A stretch of DNA of 64,000 nucleotides from Euborellia annulipes (GCA_023213315.1 JAKCPI010005713.1:20010-84009); one strand, 5' to 3'; shown: positions 1-10,508, counted from the first letter of the stretch. Numbers and translations: made by a program. The notes: generated by a model from the sequence alone, not told the origin.

Positions 1-2
1 AA

Positions 3-239
3 TATTTGATAGCGGTGCCAATATAATCACAAGACGCGGCAACATAGGCAGAAAATATGGTGACGGAAATAATTTGTAAACATGGAGTACCTAATACTAT
101 CTTAAGTGATCAAGGAACGAACTTTTTGAGTGAATTATTCAAAAACGTATGTAAATTATTGAAGATTAAGAAGAGAGTGCAATTTGAGGTAAAAAGGGGA
201 GCAAATAGGCAAGATCAGGATAAGATGTTGAAGGTTTAA
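3..239 (+). pseudogene. Ty3/gypsy integrase core remnant
   Basis: Reading frame 3 carries a recognisable integrase catalytic-core segment of a Ty3/gypsy retrotransposon: a YLIAVPI-type strand, an ICKHGVP segment, then LSDQGTNF, whose Asp matches the second acidic residue of the DDE triad. Two in-frame stops (24-26 and 45-47) interrupt it and the rest of the integrase is missing, so it is dead. The window starts inside it. After about position 170 the similarity fades into purine-rich sequence. Family assignment rests on motif recognition only. Confidence 0.75.
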
Positions 240-443
240 AATTGTTCCAGATGTCCCAAGAAAGAAGAAAAGTTTGGAAGTCATGGGAAGAAGGAGAACA
301 AGATATCATAGATTTCTGGGAGGATGTGAGACAAGGAGATGATCGCAATAAATTATACAAGATTTGAAAGAAGACGTAGAAGACATACTACTGTTTAAAT
401 CAAATTCGGACCGGGGAAATTTGTCCAGCGTTAATATCACCTA

Positions 444-840
444 AGGAATTAATAGGCCAGCTGAAGCTAGCTGGCGCGGCGGGTCGGAGGGGCTGCCGCT
501 ACCGGAGAAGGCGGGGTTAGCTGGCGAGAGATGCCACGGCTGCGGTGGGGTGGGGCATTTCGTCCGCCAGTGCCCGGAGGCGAGATGCTATAATTGTGGC
601 GAGAAGGGGCACCTGGCGAGGGGTTGCTCGCGGGGTGGAGACTCGGAGGGTGCGGCGGGGGTTTGTTATGAATGTGGGGGCCGGGGACATTTCGCTCGGA
701 ATTGTCCCAGTCGGTGGCGGCGTGACACGAAGAGGCGGGGTCAGGGGGACCCCGAGTTGAGATTCGAGGTGCAGCGGTCGAGCGGTGGGGAGGGGGCTCT
801 CGCCTCAGGCGACGTCATGATAAGTTCGGATTCTGAATAG
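444..840 (+). pseudogene. Gag-like zinc-knuckle protein, 3' part (copy 1)
   Basis: An open frame of about 130 codons ends in TAG at 838-840. It encodes three CX2CX4HX4C knuckles: [28 protein letters not shown] and CYECGGRGHFARNC. It then has a basic tail and a serine/acid-rich C-terminus. It matches the C-terminal half of the gag-like gene at 4200-5003 knuckle by knuckle. The N-terminal coiled-coil half is absent and the frame is closed by a stop at about 441, so this is a 5'-truncated copy. It is much more GC-rich than its surroundings. CCHC knuckles bind nucleic acid in retroelement nucleocapsids. Confidence 0.75.
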
Positions 841-1439
841 TGAGTGTGGGTGAGACGACCTCTGGTTGAGATGTTGGTGAAAAACAAAAGTCAGCGCAAT
901 TGCTTAGTTCAATCTCCTTTTAACCATACATGCTAAAATAAGCATTCTTGCATGAGAAACGTCATGTATTTCAAACACCAAATAAGTCAAAAGGAATACC
1001 TCAAGCACACACCTCTCCCCCCTGAACGGACTATATAATGTCCTATGTTCGGAGCGGAGACGAATTCCTACACCAAAACTCTGCCAGTTTGAATCCACGT
1101 CAAACGGGGGCACGGTTGCCATTCTTACCAAATTTATCAAAGTTTCATTGTACTCTCACATTCGACCCGGCTTTGGGATATCCATTTTTTCACTTCCTTC
1201 CCACTAATAATTCACCCCCTCTTCACTTCACTTCACATCTTCCCATTTCACCTTGTTATTTATTATCTTTGTTAATAAAACCAATTAAAAATACCCAAGC
1301 TTATTATTTACCCTCAAAAGTTTCCTCACACCCCCTTAGGCAATACAACAACTCGACCAGTGCTCAAACTCCAATTCTCTAACGCTATTTTTTTATTATT
1401 TTAATTATTATTCTTTCTTTTCTTTATTAAATTTTTATT
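841..1439 (+). other. Non-coding 3' region of LTR element copy 1
   Basis: This stretch lies between the gag-like fragment and the LTR-end motif at 1447. It is pyrimidine-rich on the plus strand, with runs such as CTTCACTTCACTTCAC near 1215-1235 and a T-rich tail. The open frame at 1038-1382 has no family motif and a composition typical of chance. It is probably the U3 and R part of an LTR. Confidence 0.35.
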
Positions 1440-1600
1440 TATCTTTATAACAAAATTTTTGTTTCATTGTAAGAATAGAGTTTCCACCCCAAAATTCATC
1501 CACATCTAGGTAGCGGAGAACACACCAGCTTCGGAGTGGGCGTCGTCCGGTCGGACCGTAAAGGTAAGAGAACCCACGGAATTGAGAATTTTACACTGTA
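1440..1600 (+). repeat. LTR 3'-end module, copy 1
   Basis: It begins GAGTTTCCACCCC near 1479, continues through CTAGGTAGCGGAGAACAC and reaches GGTCGGACCGTAAAGGTAAG and a TTTACAC end. The same ordered blocks recur at 8431-8553, and the last third recurs at 4075-4120. In both the 1.6 kb and 8.5 kb copies the module lies downstream of a gag-like zinc-knuckle gene, which supports reading it as the U5 end of a shared LTR. Confidence 0.6.
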
Positions 1601-1615
1601 TTAATATAAAGACAA

Positions 1616-1888
1616 ATGAGTAACCGCACAAGTGCGAGCAAATTAAGGGATCCGATATCTGTTGACGATAGGTCTAGAAGGAAGAGAATAACAACTCAGG
1701 TTGCTATCTCGCAACTTAAGACAACACCTGCAAGTATGCAGACTCTAATATCATCCATGGGAAATAAGCAATCGCATATCGCTGAAAATGAAATGTTATT
1801 CCGAAATTTAAAATCTTCTTATGACATTAATACATATACACCTGTCAACCAGGTAATAACCTACCTAAGTAGAAAACAAGAGGATTAA
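1616..1888 (+). CDS. Unrecognised 90-codon open frame
   Basis: A 90-codon ATG-to-TAA frame starts 16 bases after the LTR-end module. The product is hydrophilic, Ser/Thr- and basic-rich near the N-terminus, with no membrane segment and no motif I know. Its place just inside an LTR end could make it the start of an element's gag-like gene, but nothing else supports this and chance is possible. Confidence 0.25.
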   Translation: MSNRTSASKLRDPISVDDRSRRKRITTQVAISQLKTTPASMQTLISSMGNKQSHIAENEMLFRNLKSSYDINTYTPVNQVITYLSRKQED

Positions 1889-2347
1889 AACCCTCTTGCT
1901 TTCTCTTAAGGGGAAGGAATTGTAGTGCTGGCCACATCAGACTTTCAAATTTTTTTAACTTTTATCAGTAATGATATATCCAAAGGAAATTATATCTATT
2001 TAAGGTGCTAAATAAGCCCATTCCAGCCACGTGCTAGTCAATAGGCCGACTCTGCATTTCCTTTCTCCCCTTACCAACGGGCTTAGCGTTGCCCAGCGCA
2101 GCGCCCAGCCCGCAGACCAATTTCCACCTTCGAGTCTCAAAGATCTAATATTCTTACCATAGTATTTTTTAACTCACTTGTACCAATCCAATTCGGCCAA
2201 CCAGTGTATCAAAATTTGCGAACGCCTTGTCGTTCGAATATTGTAAATACTGCAATATAAAATAAAAGTATTTTTAATATATCCATCTCGGTTATAATTT
2301 ATATAATTGACCCATATCCACTCCTGAGGCCTTAAGGAAAAGAATAG
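1889..2347. other. No gene seen
   Basis: AT-rich sequence with one GC-richer patch near 2060-2120. I see no domain, tRNA-like box or clear repeat relationship to the rest of the window. Confidence 0.3.
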
Positions 2348-2533
2348 CCCGTCATCATTATAGGACAAACCATTGGAAAGATAGATAAATATCTGCCTGA
2401 TGGAAAATTAGAAGTAGGCAAGGAATGGAAAGAGTTAAAGAATCAAGTAAAGCATTATAAGTATTCCAGTAGTATAGCAAAACTGAATGCTTTGAAAATA
2501 TATTGTAAAGGGACTGAATCTGGGGAGGATTAA
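2348..2533 (+). pseudogene. Lysine-rich open-frame fragment
   Basis: The frame is open from just after a TAG at 2345-2347 to the TAA at 2531-2533, about 61 codons. It encodes a charged, lysine-rich segment around KIDKYLPDGKLEVGKEW. Residue use looks more protein-like than the flanking frames, so it may be a remnant of a retroelement protein. I do not recognise the family. Confidence 0.25.
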
Positions 2534-2599
2534 GCTCTTTTTAATTATATGAGAGAGTGGGAATTTTTCTTTCATAAAAAGAAAGAAGTTAATTCAATC

Positions 2600-3116
2600 C
2601 AATGGAAGGTCTATCGCAATGAAAAGCGAGCCAGCAAGAATGCTCTGATTCTGCAGGGGACAAAAGATAAGACGTGGAGAACAGGCCTCTATTAAGTCTC
2701 TTAAGCTGAGGAGAATTTTGTGTGAGAGCAAAAGAGACAGATAGAGTTTTAGGCGCGCGAGTCCGCAAGGCGGCGACACAAAACAGAGAGGTCTTCGAGG
2801 GTCTGAGTTGGTCAGCAGAAAAGTCTTGAGAAATGATCAAGGATCGCGGGAGGGAGATTGGCGTCAGGACTGGAACGAGAAAGAACCTGGTGGCGTGAGA
2901 GGGTGTCCCAGGGGGTGAGTCGGCGCCGAGATAGCTGAAAAGTGTAAAGTTTTTTTTATTAAGTATGAAAGCGGTGTTGTAATTTCGCAAGGCATCCCCC
3001 CATCTTCTCTCTCTCCCTGTAGGTAGGAGAAATAACCCAGTACCAGTTCCTGGAAAGAACACCCGCCCGCCGGTGGTCCGAGGTGAAGGTAAGATCACCC
3101 ACAACCCGGTGTTTTA
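2600..3116 (+). repeat. Second LTR-like module
   Basis: This GC-richer stretch ends GGTCCGAGGTGAAGGTAAG, then ATCACCCAC near 3095-3102, which resembles the end of the LTR modules at 1600, 4120 and 8553. The block GTGAGAGCAAAAGAGACAG near 2720 recurs near 7638 inside the larger element. It therefore looks like LTR or internal sequence of a related retroelement. No primer-binding site follows. Confidence 0.4.
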
Positions 3117-3159
3117 CCAAAGAATATAAGTCTGGCCGTATCAAATAAATGTAAACGCA

Positions 3160-4120
3160 AGGTCTAGACAAGAGACAGATCTGATTCTTTCTCATGGATA
3201 ATAAAATTGTTATCAGCAATATCATATAGCGGCTGGAAAGAAAGTCAAATGAGATTTCTCATGATATATGATTTTGCTGAATTGCGAAAATGACATCTGC
3301 AAAGCAATATGAACTGTCGAGTTGCACCTAGAAGTCAACAAAAATAAGAGTATGCATTTACCGTGGGACCAGTTATATAAACAAAACCCCTAACCAAGCA
3401 TTGATAAGAGCCCACACAATCCGAGCCTATAAAAGACCTCAGATTGCATGGACTCTTGTTCTTCATTTTCTTCATATTCTTTCCGTTTGTAACCGACGCG
3501 AAATCCACGTCGTACGTTTTAATAATTCTCACCATACGAACTTGTATCAAACTCGATTTATTCATATATTCAATGTATTGAAATTAGATTGTAGAAAAAA
3601 GTAAATAAATTTTTATTTATTTATTTTGTGTACCACCAATAAATAACTGTCGCAGTGCGGTAGGACAAATTTACTACAGTACGAGGAAAAATATTACGGT
3701 ATCACCAAAAGTGCTACAGTAAATCGCTCAACGTGCTACATCAAAAAGTACGGTCGTTCTCTAGAACATTTGCTTGCGACAACCTGCCACTCCAACACTC
3801 GATACCACCACGACTTAACAACACACTACATCTAAGAAAATCGAAACGTGCTCAAAGTTGTCATCAAGCCAACGACGTCATTGCCTTTGCCGAAGAACAA
3901 ACGTCCAAGGTAACCGAGCCAGTCAGCGACTTCAAGTCATCACGACACCCGCTCAACCGACAACAAGACTCAACGCGACACCTGAGCCTAGTCACCTCAA
4001 CTACTAGCATCCAGTCGATAATCGCACAAGATACAAGAACATAAGCATAACATAAGCTCCTGAATCACCCTGGGTCGGACCGTAAGGTAAGGACATCACC
4101 CACGGGGTCGAGAGTTTACA
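3160..4120 (+). repeat. Probable 5' LTR of the gag-only element
   Basis: The segment ends in TCGGACCGTAAGGTAAGGAC, then ATCACCCACGGGGTCGAGAG and TTTACA, almost identical to the end of the 3' module at 8553. A primer-binding-type sequence and the gag-like gene follow directly. It carries a TATA-like CTATAAAAG at 3427-3435 and AATAAA signals near 3604-3645, the order expected for U3-R-U5. The 5' boundary is uncertain. Only the last 45 bp align well with the 3' module, so the two ends are either much diverged or of mixed origin. Confidence 0.45.
3427..3435 (+). promoter_or_regulatory. TATA box of LTR
   Basis: CTATAAAAG lies inside the probable 5' LTR, about 175 bases before an AATAAA signal. 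It is a plausible RNA polymerase II start for the retroelement transcript; no transcription data are available. Confidence 0.35.
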
Positions 4121-4121
4121 T

Positions 4122-4136
4122 TGGTGTCAGAAGTGG
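4122..4136 (+). promoter_or_regulatory. Primer-binding site
   Basis: TGGTGTCAGAAGTGG starts two bases after the LTR end. A PBS must begin TGG to pair with a tRNA CCA end, and this form is common in Ty3/gypsy-type elements. I cannot say which tRNA it fits. It fixes the left edge of the internal region, 64 bases before the gag ATG. Confidence 0.55.
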
Positions 4137-4199
4137 TCGCCTTGCAAAAAGAGGCTTTGAAAATTTTTTTTGTGTCTCTTCTTACCTCTCGGGCCGAGT

Positions 4200-5003
4200 A
4201 TGGACGCGGCGGGTGGGGCTCGGTCCCGGAAATTGGGAGAACGGAAGGATGGGGAGGTACGGACGGACCTGGTTGAACCGGAGGAGGCTAAGGTAGAGGC
4301 GGGGTTGAGGGGGGAGGTTGAGGAGCTACGGCGGCGTTTGTCGCGGTTGGAGGTGGGAGGGGTTCCTCGTAGAGAGGGACCAGGGCCCATCCAGGTGGAG
4401 GTAGAGCTGCGTCGGGAGCTTGCGAAGCTCCGACAGGAGTTGGCGGAGCTGCGAGGCATCGTACAGGGGTTGGAGCCGGCACCCCCGCGGGGGGCTGGCG
4501 GCCCTTCGGGCGCCGGGACGGCGGCATCGGAGACGGCGGTCGCGAACGAGCTGGTGCGGTGGATAGGCAGGTTGCGGCAGACCCCGAGGGGGCAGCCGCG
4601 ACCCCCGATGCCGGAGGTGACCATCAGGGAGGCCCACGACGGGTCGGAGGGGATGCCGCTACCTAAGAAGGAGGAGTTAGCTGGCGGGAAATGCCACGGC
4701 TGCGGTGGGGTGGGGCATTTCATCCGCCAGTGCCCGGGAGCGAGGTGCTACAGGTGTGGCGAGAAGGGACACATGGCGAAGGGTTGCCCGCGGGGTGGAG
4801 GTTCGGAGGGTGCGGCGGGGGCTTGCTACGTATGTGGGTCCCGGGGGCATGTCGCTCGGGATTGTCCCGGCCGGTGGCGGCGTGACGCGAAGAGGCGGGG
4901 TCGGGGGGGATCCCGAGTTGAGATTCGAGATGCCGCGGTCGAGAGGCGGGGAGGGGGGGTCTCGCCTCAGGCGACGCCCCACTCCCGGCGGGTGCCGTGG
5001 TGA
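4200..5003 (+). CDS. Gag-like protein: coiled coil plus three CCHC knuckles
   Basis: An intact 267-codon frame starts at ATG 4200 (context CGAGTATGG) and ends with TGA at 5001-5003. Residues about 1-30 are basic and charged. Residues about 35-100 show heptad-like leucines with Glu/Arg ([14 protein letters not shown], then [20 protein letters not shown]), predicting a coiled coil. A Pro/Gly/Ala-rich linker follows, then three CX2CX4HX4C knuckles: [42 protein letters not shown]. The tail is Arg-rich. No capsid fold, protease, reverse transcriptase or integrase is seen here or downstream. The gene is strikingly GC-rich beside AT-rich flanks. A host CCHC protein captured between LTRs is the main alternative to a degenerate gag. 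Confidence 0.75.
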   Translation: MDAAGGARSRKLGERKDGEVRTDLVEPEEAKVEAGLRGEVEELRRRLSRLEVGGVPRREGPGPIQVEVELRRELAKLRQELAELRGIVQGLEPAPPRGAGGPSGAGTAASETAVANELVRWIGRLRQTPRGQPRPPMPEVTIREAHDGSEGMPLPKKEELAGGKCHGCGGVGHFIRQCPGARCYRCGEKGHMAKGCPRGGGSEGAAGACYVCGSRGHVARDCPGRWRRDAKRRGRGGSRVEIRDAAVERRGGGVSPQATPHSRRVPW

Positions 5004-8000
5004 TTAGCTCCGACTCTGAATAGGCCGGGGGGGGGGCGGGACGACCTCGGGCTGGGGTGTTGATTTATGAAATTTTTTTTTGTGGTGTTGCTCTTCTTTT
5101 TGACCTTCTTTTGATTTTTTTTTTTTGGGTGTAATTTTCCGGGGGAATTAGTTTATGCAGTTTGAAAAAGTAAATAAAGGGACGTAGCTCCTAGACTGGT
5201 AACTGGTATTCCGAAAGGAATTGGCAGAATTGTGGTTTTTAAATCACTCATTAATAAAATTTTAGTTGTCGCAGGGATTTGGTTTGTGGTGGGGGTATAT
5301 GGATGGAACTTCGGTTTAGGACCGGGTGTCCGTATTACCCTTGCATTGGGCGCATTTGTTTTGATGTTGGTTTATGAAGTTTTTTTTTGGTCATGTCTTG
5401 TTTTTTTTTGAGATTGGATATTTTTTTTTTCTCCTTCTCTCTCTTTAACTATTCCTCTTGGTTCAAATTTTTTTTGTCGTCGCTTGGCGGGCGCCGGGTG
5501 AATGTGAGCTTAGTCACCTCATAATCACGAATCCGGTCGTGGCGTGGAAATAAATTTATACATATTAAAATTGAATTTTTGTTGCAGGAATTCACAAGAA
5601 TAATACTAGATTGTGTTTTTGGTTTTTTGAATTTTTTTGGGCTTGATTTTTTTTTGTGGGGCTTGTTTTTTTTTGTTCGGCGAATTCCCCTGGATAATAA
5701 GAGCTTTTATATAGGCATTTTTGGTTTTATGATTTTTTTTTCTGGGTGAGTTTTTTTTTTGTGTGTTGGCCCGTTTGGTGAGGGTTGGGGCTTGATTCCT
5801 GGCTAACGGTCGGGGTAGCCCCGTAAAAGGCCGGTTTTTGGTGGGGGGTGGATGGATACTACCCCCGTATTTGTAGCTGAGTTTTAGGTGTCATTTTGAA
5901 TATGACGGGTGGGCTTCTATATTTTTTTTTGGAGGGTCAAAAGGGGGGGGGGAGCGGGTATGTGCCTAGTCAACACATACTAGTTCCTCTCCTCACCGCC
6001 CAGGGGGGCGGGGTGACCCGTATGAAGCCCGTTTTGATGGTGGTTGGGTCGCGATAGTTGTGAGTAGTATTTTTTTTTTGTAGGTGAGTTTTTATGCGAG
6101 GGGCTGGCTTCTATATCTATATATATTTTTTTTAGTGTTATTTAGGTGCGGGGGTAGACTTCGATTTGTTTTTTTCTCTTCTCTTGGTTTTACTCTCCCT
6201 ATTTTTATGTTCTTCTGTCGAAATATTTCCTTTTTGGTGGGCCTTGGGGGGGGAGGGGTGTGTGCCTAGTCACCACACACTCACTTCGCCCGGAGTGGCT
6301 CGTAGGAGGCTTGCTTTGGTGGGGGGTAGATGGGTGCACTTTCGGTTTAGGACCGAGTGGCCGGATAACCCCTGGTTCGGAGGCTTCTATATTTTTTTTC
6401 TTTTCCGTTCTCTCCTTCTTGGTAAGATTTTCCCAAAGTTTCACCCTTTTTCAAATAATTTTTTTTAAAGAAAGAATAATCTACTTCTGTTCTGCCAATT
6501 TGCAAATTCTTCCCCTGTACTCTAATAACTTTTATTTTTTTTCTCTTGGTTTTTTTTTTTGGCGGTTTGCGAAGGTTGGTAATAATGGAATTTATTTGCA
6601 TAAATAGATAGAAGACTCCTTGAGCGCGTGAGGAGGGTCCTCAAGCTGGTCACGAGAGGCAGAAGAGATGGGGGCTCGAAATTCTCTCGGTGAGCCGTGG
6701 GTGCCTTGAGCGGGCGGCGGACGTCGTCCGAGGCTGGTGGGGGGGGGGGGGGGGGGTAGGCCATCCCAGCTCTGCTGGGGATGGGATGGCGCACGCCCCC
6801 GATGGTGGGGTGGAAACGAGGTTGAATGTAACCCTTGGGTGTTGGAGAGAAGAAATTTTTTTTTTGTGTATTGGTATTAATTGTTTTGCATGTATTAGTG
6901 TTAAGTAGAATTAAGTTGCATTGTGTAGGGGTGGGCTATGACCAACTCGGATAGGTTGTGTGACCAACTCGAATATCATAGTGCGATCAGTGTCTGTCGG
7001 GCGGTTTCAGTGCGTGCGTGGGAAGCGTGTGCGTTAAGCAGGACGCGTGTGGTGTACAGAATGGACATGTTTGCGGTTGGACAATTGTGCTCGTGGCAGC
7101 GGGTATGAGGGGAAAAACAGACAATTTTTTTTTTTTCTTTCCCCTTCTTCCTTGATAACTGGCAGTGAAAGAGGCGGCTAAGTATTGTGGCGGATCATGA
7201 ATGGAACTCTTGTATAGTCCTAGATCCGCCGTGTGCTGGAAGGTAGGAGTGTGAAGAGAGAAATGGACAATTTTTTTTTCTCCCTTGGAATCTCACACTT
7301 AAAGGGTGACATACTGGGCCGTCTGTCACGGTGGGTGGCCACGGCACGTCAGGACAGTTTGTGTGCGTGCAGGCGAGGACAGTTTTTGGTTTGAAATATG
7401 GACACCCTTACGGGTGTCCACATTTTTTTTTTGCCGTCGGTGGTGTAACGAGGCGGGCCCGGGCCTCATGGGTTTATATCGATTTGGAGAGAGTATTCCT
7501 TTTTATTTTTCGAGAAGTGTAAATAAGATGACCACAGTGAAATGCGAGACCGGATATCAGTAGATTTATGCTGATCCAGCACCAGCGCGCACGACACAAG
7601 CGAGCTATAAACCTCGAAAAATAAAGAGGAATCTCTCGTGAGAGCAAAAGAGACAGAAGAGAAAAACTTCGAGAAACATCGCCAGAGGGCAGATCTCTTC
7701 AGGCCAAGTTTGAGGTGGACGAAGGGATGGAAAATGACACGATGACAATTTTTCTGAATTGGATTGGTCATTCTGGTTTGTTGTGCTCTGTGAGACGGAG
7801 GTGAACCCTGAGGCCTGCGAGGGAGGAATTTCCGGGTGTGGCAGAGTGGGGTGTCGGCGCCAGTGATTTTGGAACCTTGGACCCGGTGGTGAGGACGTCA
7901 ACAGCAGTTTTTCGACGGTCAGGTACTGTGGAAGTCACCGTGGGGTTTTTGCGTTCGTGTGTGTGTTCGAGTTGGTCAGGGGGTAGGGAAGAGACCAGGA

Positions 8001-8430
8001 ACTGGCTAGTTTTAGGATTAGCTTTAAGATAGGGAGACTCCCAACAATTTCGTATCTCGTTTTGTTGATTGTTAAACTCATTTTGTTTTTTTTTTGTTTT
8101 GGTATTATATCCACTCAGGAGAGGGGGAGAGAGAGAGAGAGAGAGAGAGAGAAATCTGAAAGCACACTTTCGTTGTTTTTTTTTCTTCTTTCCCCGGAAG
8201 GGAGTGTCGAAATTTCGCGAGGGTGAGGAATTGCGTTTTATTTTTTTGTTTTCATATTTTCTCTCTCTAACTCGGCCTTGGTCCTGTGTGTTTTTCTTAT
8301 TGTTGTTTTATATTTTTTTTTATTTTCTTAATTTCATGTAAATTTTAAATTGATGTCTAAATATTTTTTTTTATACTTATTAAATATTATTTAAACTTCA
8401 CCCACAAAATTTATTTTGTTTTTTTTTTAA
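5004..8430 (+). other. Non-coding internal region of the gag-only element
   Basis: About 3.4 kb with no pol motif on either strand. The plus strand is G- and T-rich, with runs of 8 or more T recurring at short intervals and few matching A runs. GC-rich islands show a loosely repeated block containing GTGCCTAGTCA (5955-5990 and 6260-6290) and CGGTTTAGGACCG (5313 and 6340), so diverged internal repeats are present. Open frames here (for example 6166-6468 and 7605-7901) are low-complexity. A poly-G run lies at 6739-6756 and a (GA)n tract at 8126-8153. Confidence 0.5.
8126..8153 (+). repeat. (GA)n tract
   Basis: A run of alternating GA follows AGGAGAGGGG at 8116-8125. As an all-purine stretch upstream of the 3' LTR-end module it could act as a polypurine tract, but a plain microsatellite is equally likely. 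Confidence 0.6.
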
Positions 8431-8553
8431 AGTAGAGTTTCCGCCCCAAATTTCGTCCACCGTCTAGGTAGCGGAGGATACGCTAACTTCGGAGTAGACG
8501 ACGTCGGTCGGACCGTAAGGTAAGAACATCACCCACGGGGTCGAGAGTTTACA
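8431..8553 (+). repeat. LTR 3'-end module, copy 2
   Basis: Ordered blocks GAGTTTCCGCCCC, TCTAGGTAGCGGAG, CTTCGGAGTAGACG and GGTCGGACCGTAAGGTAAGA, ending in CGAGAGTTTACA, match copy 1 (1440-1600) along their length. They match the end of the 5' LTR (4075-4120) in the final 45 bp. This marks the right edge of the gag-only element, giving roughly 5.4 kb overall if 3160 is its left end. Confidence 0.6.
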
Positions 8554-9063
8554 CCATCATTTTTTTGCATTAAATTATTTTTATATTGAAAAAAAAAACT
8601 CTTTTATTATTATTTATTATTTTTTTTTTAAACCCTCTTTCACCCTTTTCAGCAAAAGATCGCCCCAACCTGAAATTATTCATTTATTTTATTTTTTTCT
8701 TTAGCCTTTTTGGCGTTAACAACCACCCAACAAAATAAATATATAGAGCCTATGTGTGCTTGTGAGGGAATGTTTTTGGCAGATTGACAATAACCCATAA
8801 AAGTGCAGTACTTTAAGTGTAGATTTTAAGAAAGAAAATGTAATTTAGAAATAAGAAAGCTATCAACATCCATAATCATGTATAATCAAAGGACTTTAAC
8901 ATCTTATATTTTATATCCTTTGTATTATCCAGTGTTCAATAAACATTATAAACCATTAAAATTAAAAAAATCATTGAATATCCTTGGTTCCAAGTTACCG
9001 ATAGAAAACATGATGGTTAAAGGACTTAGATACTTGTTATGATGGAGTTGATGTTGCAAATCA
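8554..9063. other. No gene seen
   Basis: AT-rich, with A and T runs near 8590-8630. I see no recognisable coding or RNA motif. Confidence 0.3.
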
Positions 9064-9291
9064 TTGAATCATGTCAGAACAAAAAGATTTCTTGAATCTG
9101 GTGCGATTCCTCTGTTGGGTTGGTTATTACAAAAAATTGGAGGAGTAGCAGACTATGATGACATTCAACAGATTAATCAGAAGTTGAATGATCTTACAGA
9201 CTATTCTAATACTGTTAGGAATGTTCTTAAGACTCAAGATCAATCTCTTCAAATCACCCTAATGGCCTCTGCAGCCGAAAAAGGGGAATAA
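9064..9291 (+). pseudogene. Possible envelope (F-like) fragment of an endogenous retroelement
   Basis: A 75-codon frame begins near a furin-like basic cluster RTKR, followed by a glycine-containing hydrophobic stretch. Next comes an amphipathic region with Asp-Asp-Ile and Asn/Leu heptads. This order (basic cleavage site, fusion-peptide-like segment, helical repeat) is known from baculovirus F-type envelope proteins of insect gypsy-like elements. Only this part is present; no signal peptide, C-terminal domain or membrane anchor is seen, so it is a dead fragment. The call is an inference from layout. Confidence 0.35.
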
Positions 9292-9318
9292 AAAAAAAGT
9301 TGCAAATCACATCTTTAA

Positions 9319-9710
9319 GGTGCGCGTCTCGAAAAGTCGTTAGAAAGCTTTTGACTACCGAGTTCCTCGAGGCGGCAAGAGATGGCGTTAGTGTTCCCCA
9401 TAGGAAAACAAGGGACAAATTGCATTTCATTCTAGACTTTCCAGCTAATTAATTAAAGGGCAAAAAATTAATTATTCTTTAACACAATGATTACTAATTT
9501 AATTATCTATAAGATATAGAGCTCCTTTTTAAAAATATCTTTTATTTAATGCGATTAATCTAAAAAAAAATTTTTTTTTTCGAAAATCAAAAAAGGGCTT
9601 CTATAAGTTGTAGATATTTTAAATAGCTTTAATTTAAAAAAAATTTGAGGTCGATAGCTTCAAAATTGTGGCCGCAAAGTCCCAAAATTAGCACCCCCGA
9701 GACGCGCACC
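9319..9710 (+). mobile_element. TTAA-flanked MITE 'T1', copy 1
   Basis: A 392-bp non-coding element with 13-bp terminal inverted repeats GGTGCGCGTCTCG / CGAGACGCGCACC and TTAA on both sides (9315-9318, 9711-9714). TTAA duplication suggests mobilisation by a piggyBac-type transposase, though the termini do not start CCC as usual. Closely similar copies lie at 21671-22069 (opposite orientation) and 31398-32070. Confidence 0.85.
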
Positions 9711-9714
9711 TTAA

Positions 9715-10007
9715 CACAAAAGTGCAAAGCTAAGGTCTAGCCTAAATAACACGTGCAATATATTTCATCATAGAAAAAGATCAAGTAATTAAATAAAATG
9801 ATGACAAATGTGTACCATGGTGGAAGGAAATCTATGATGCTGACCACACTAAAACCGTGAGAATAAGCAGTCAAGTGTACCATGCCTATAAAAGAGGCAG
9901 GTCCGATAGACCAGATTATTTGTATCCAGTCTCTCTTTAAGAGACGATCTGATACATTCATCCACCAGCACTCACCGACCCTAGGGTCCATTTACATATA
10001 TATATAA
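9715..10007 (+). repeat. LTR-like sequence with TATA box
   Basis: It contains GCCTATAAAAGAGGCAGG near 9886-9903, then CATTCATCCACCAGCACTCA near 9955-9974. A near copy of the latter, GCATTCATCCATCAGCACTC, recurs at 11484-11503. The TATA-like motif and the repeated 3' block suggest LTR sequence flanking the mariner region. Boundaries cannot be set. Confidence 0.35.
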
Positions 10008-10094
10008 AGGGTTTTCCAATAAGAGGTGTTATTTTGAATAGCCCGCTATTTCGGTAGATGTCATTTTTGAAGCTGTAATTTTTTGACATTTTGT

Positions 10095-10480
10095 TGTGAG
10101 GCCAAAAGACACGAGAGAGAGAGAGATACAAAATTTGATATTTGGAAACCAAAGCTCTATTTTTAAATACATTCGATGGCAAAATTTGATATATGTCTAG
10201 AACAAGACACACCTGTAAAGATTCCCACAGAAAAGCGCAAATTTTGCTATTGGAATCGTTACACGTGTGTCTGTTCCCCTGGGAATGGGGGACTATTGTG
10301 TGGAAAAAAAGGCATAAAAAGCCATCCCCCACTCCCGGGAGGGATTATTCTCTCTCTCGACCTCCTAAGTAACAGACCTGGTGTATTGAACGGCCACAAT
10401 AAACGTATATTTCAAACTGCGACACTTATTATTAAAATCCCAAAAAAAATCCCCTCGAGAAAGCAACACACAACAATTTG
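10095..10480 (+). repeat. Probable solo LTR inside the mariner
   Basis: It starts about TGTGAGGCCAAAAG and ends near CAACACACAAC. It contains a TATA-like CATAAAAAG at 10313-10321, a CTCTCTCGACC initiator-type region and a polyadenylation signal AATAAA at 10398-10403. That order is typical of an insect LTR. Sequence on both sides belongs to the mariner leader. I could not define a clean target duplication. Confidence 0.45.
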
Positions 10481-10508
10481 ACAAGTAGAAACTACGCCAT
10501 TAATAAAA

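Noticed and set aside
1038..1382. 114-codon plus-strand frame
   Set aside because: Low-complexity Ser/Pro/Leu from pyrimidine-rich LTR sequence; no motif.
4127..5007. Several long open frames on both strands across 4.1-5.0 kb
   Set aside because: They overlap the zinc-knuckle gene in other frames; its GC-rich codons keep the other frames open. Only the plus frame from 4200 shows motifs.
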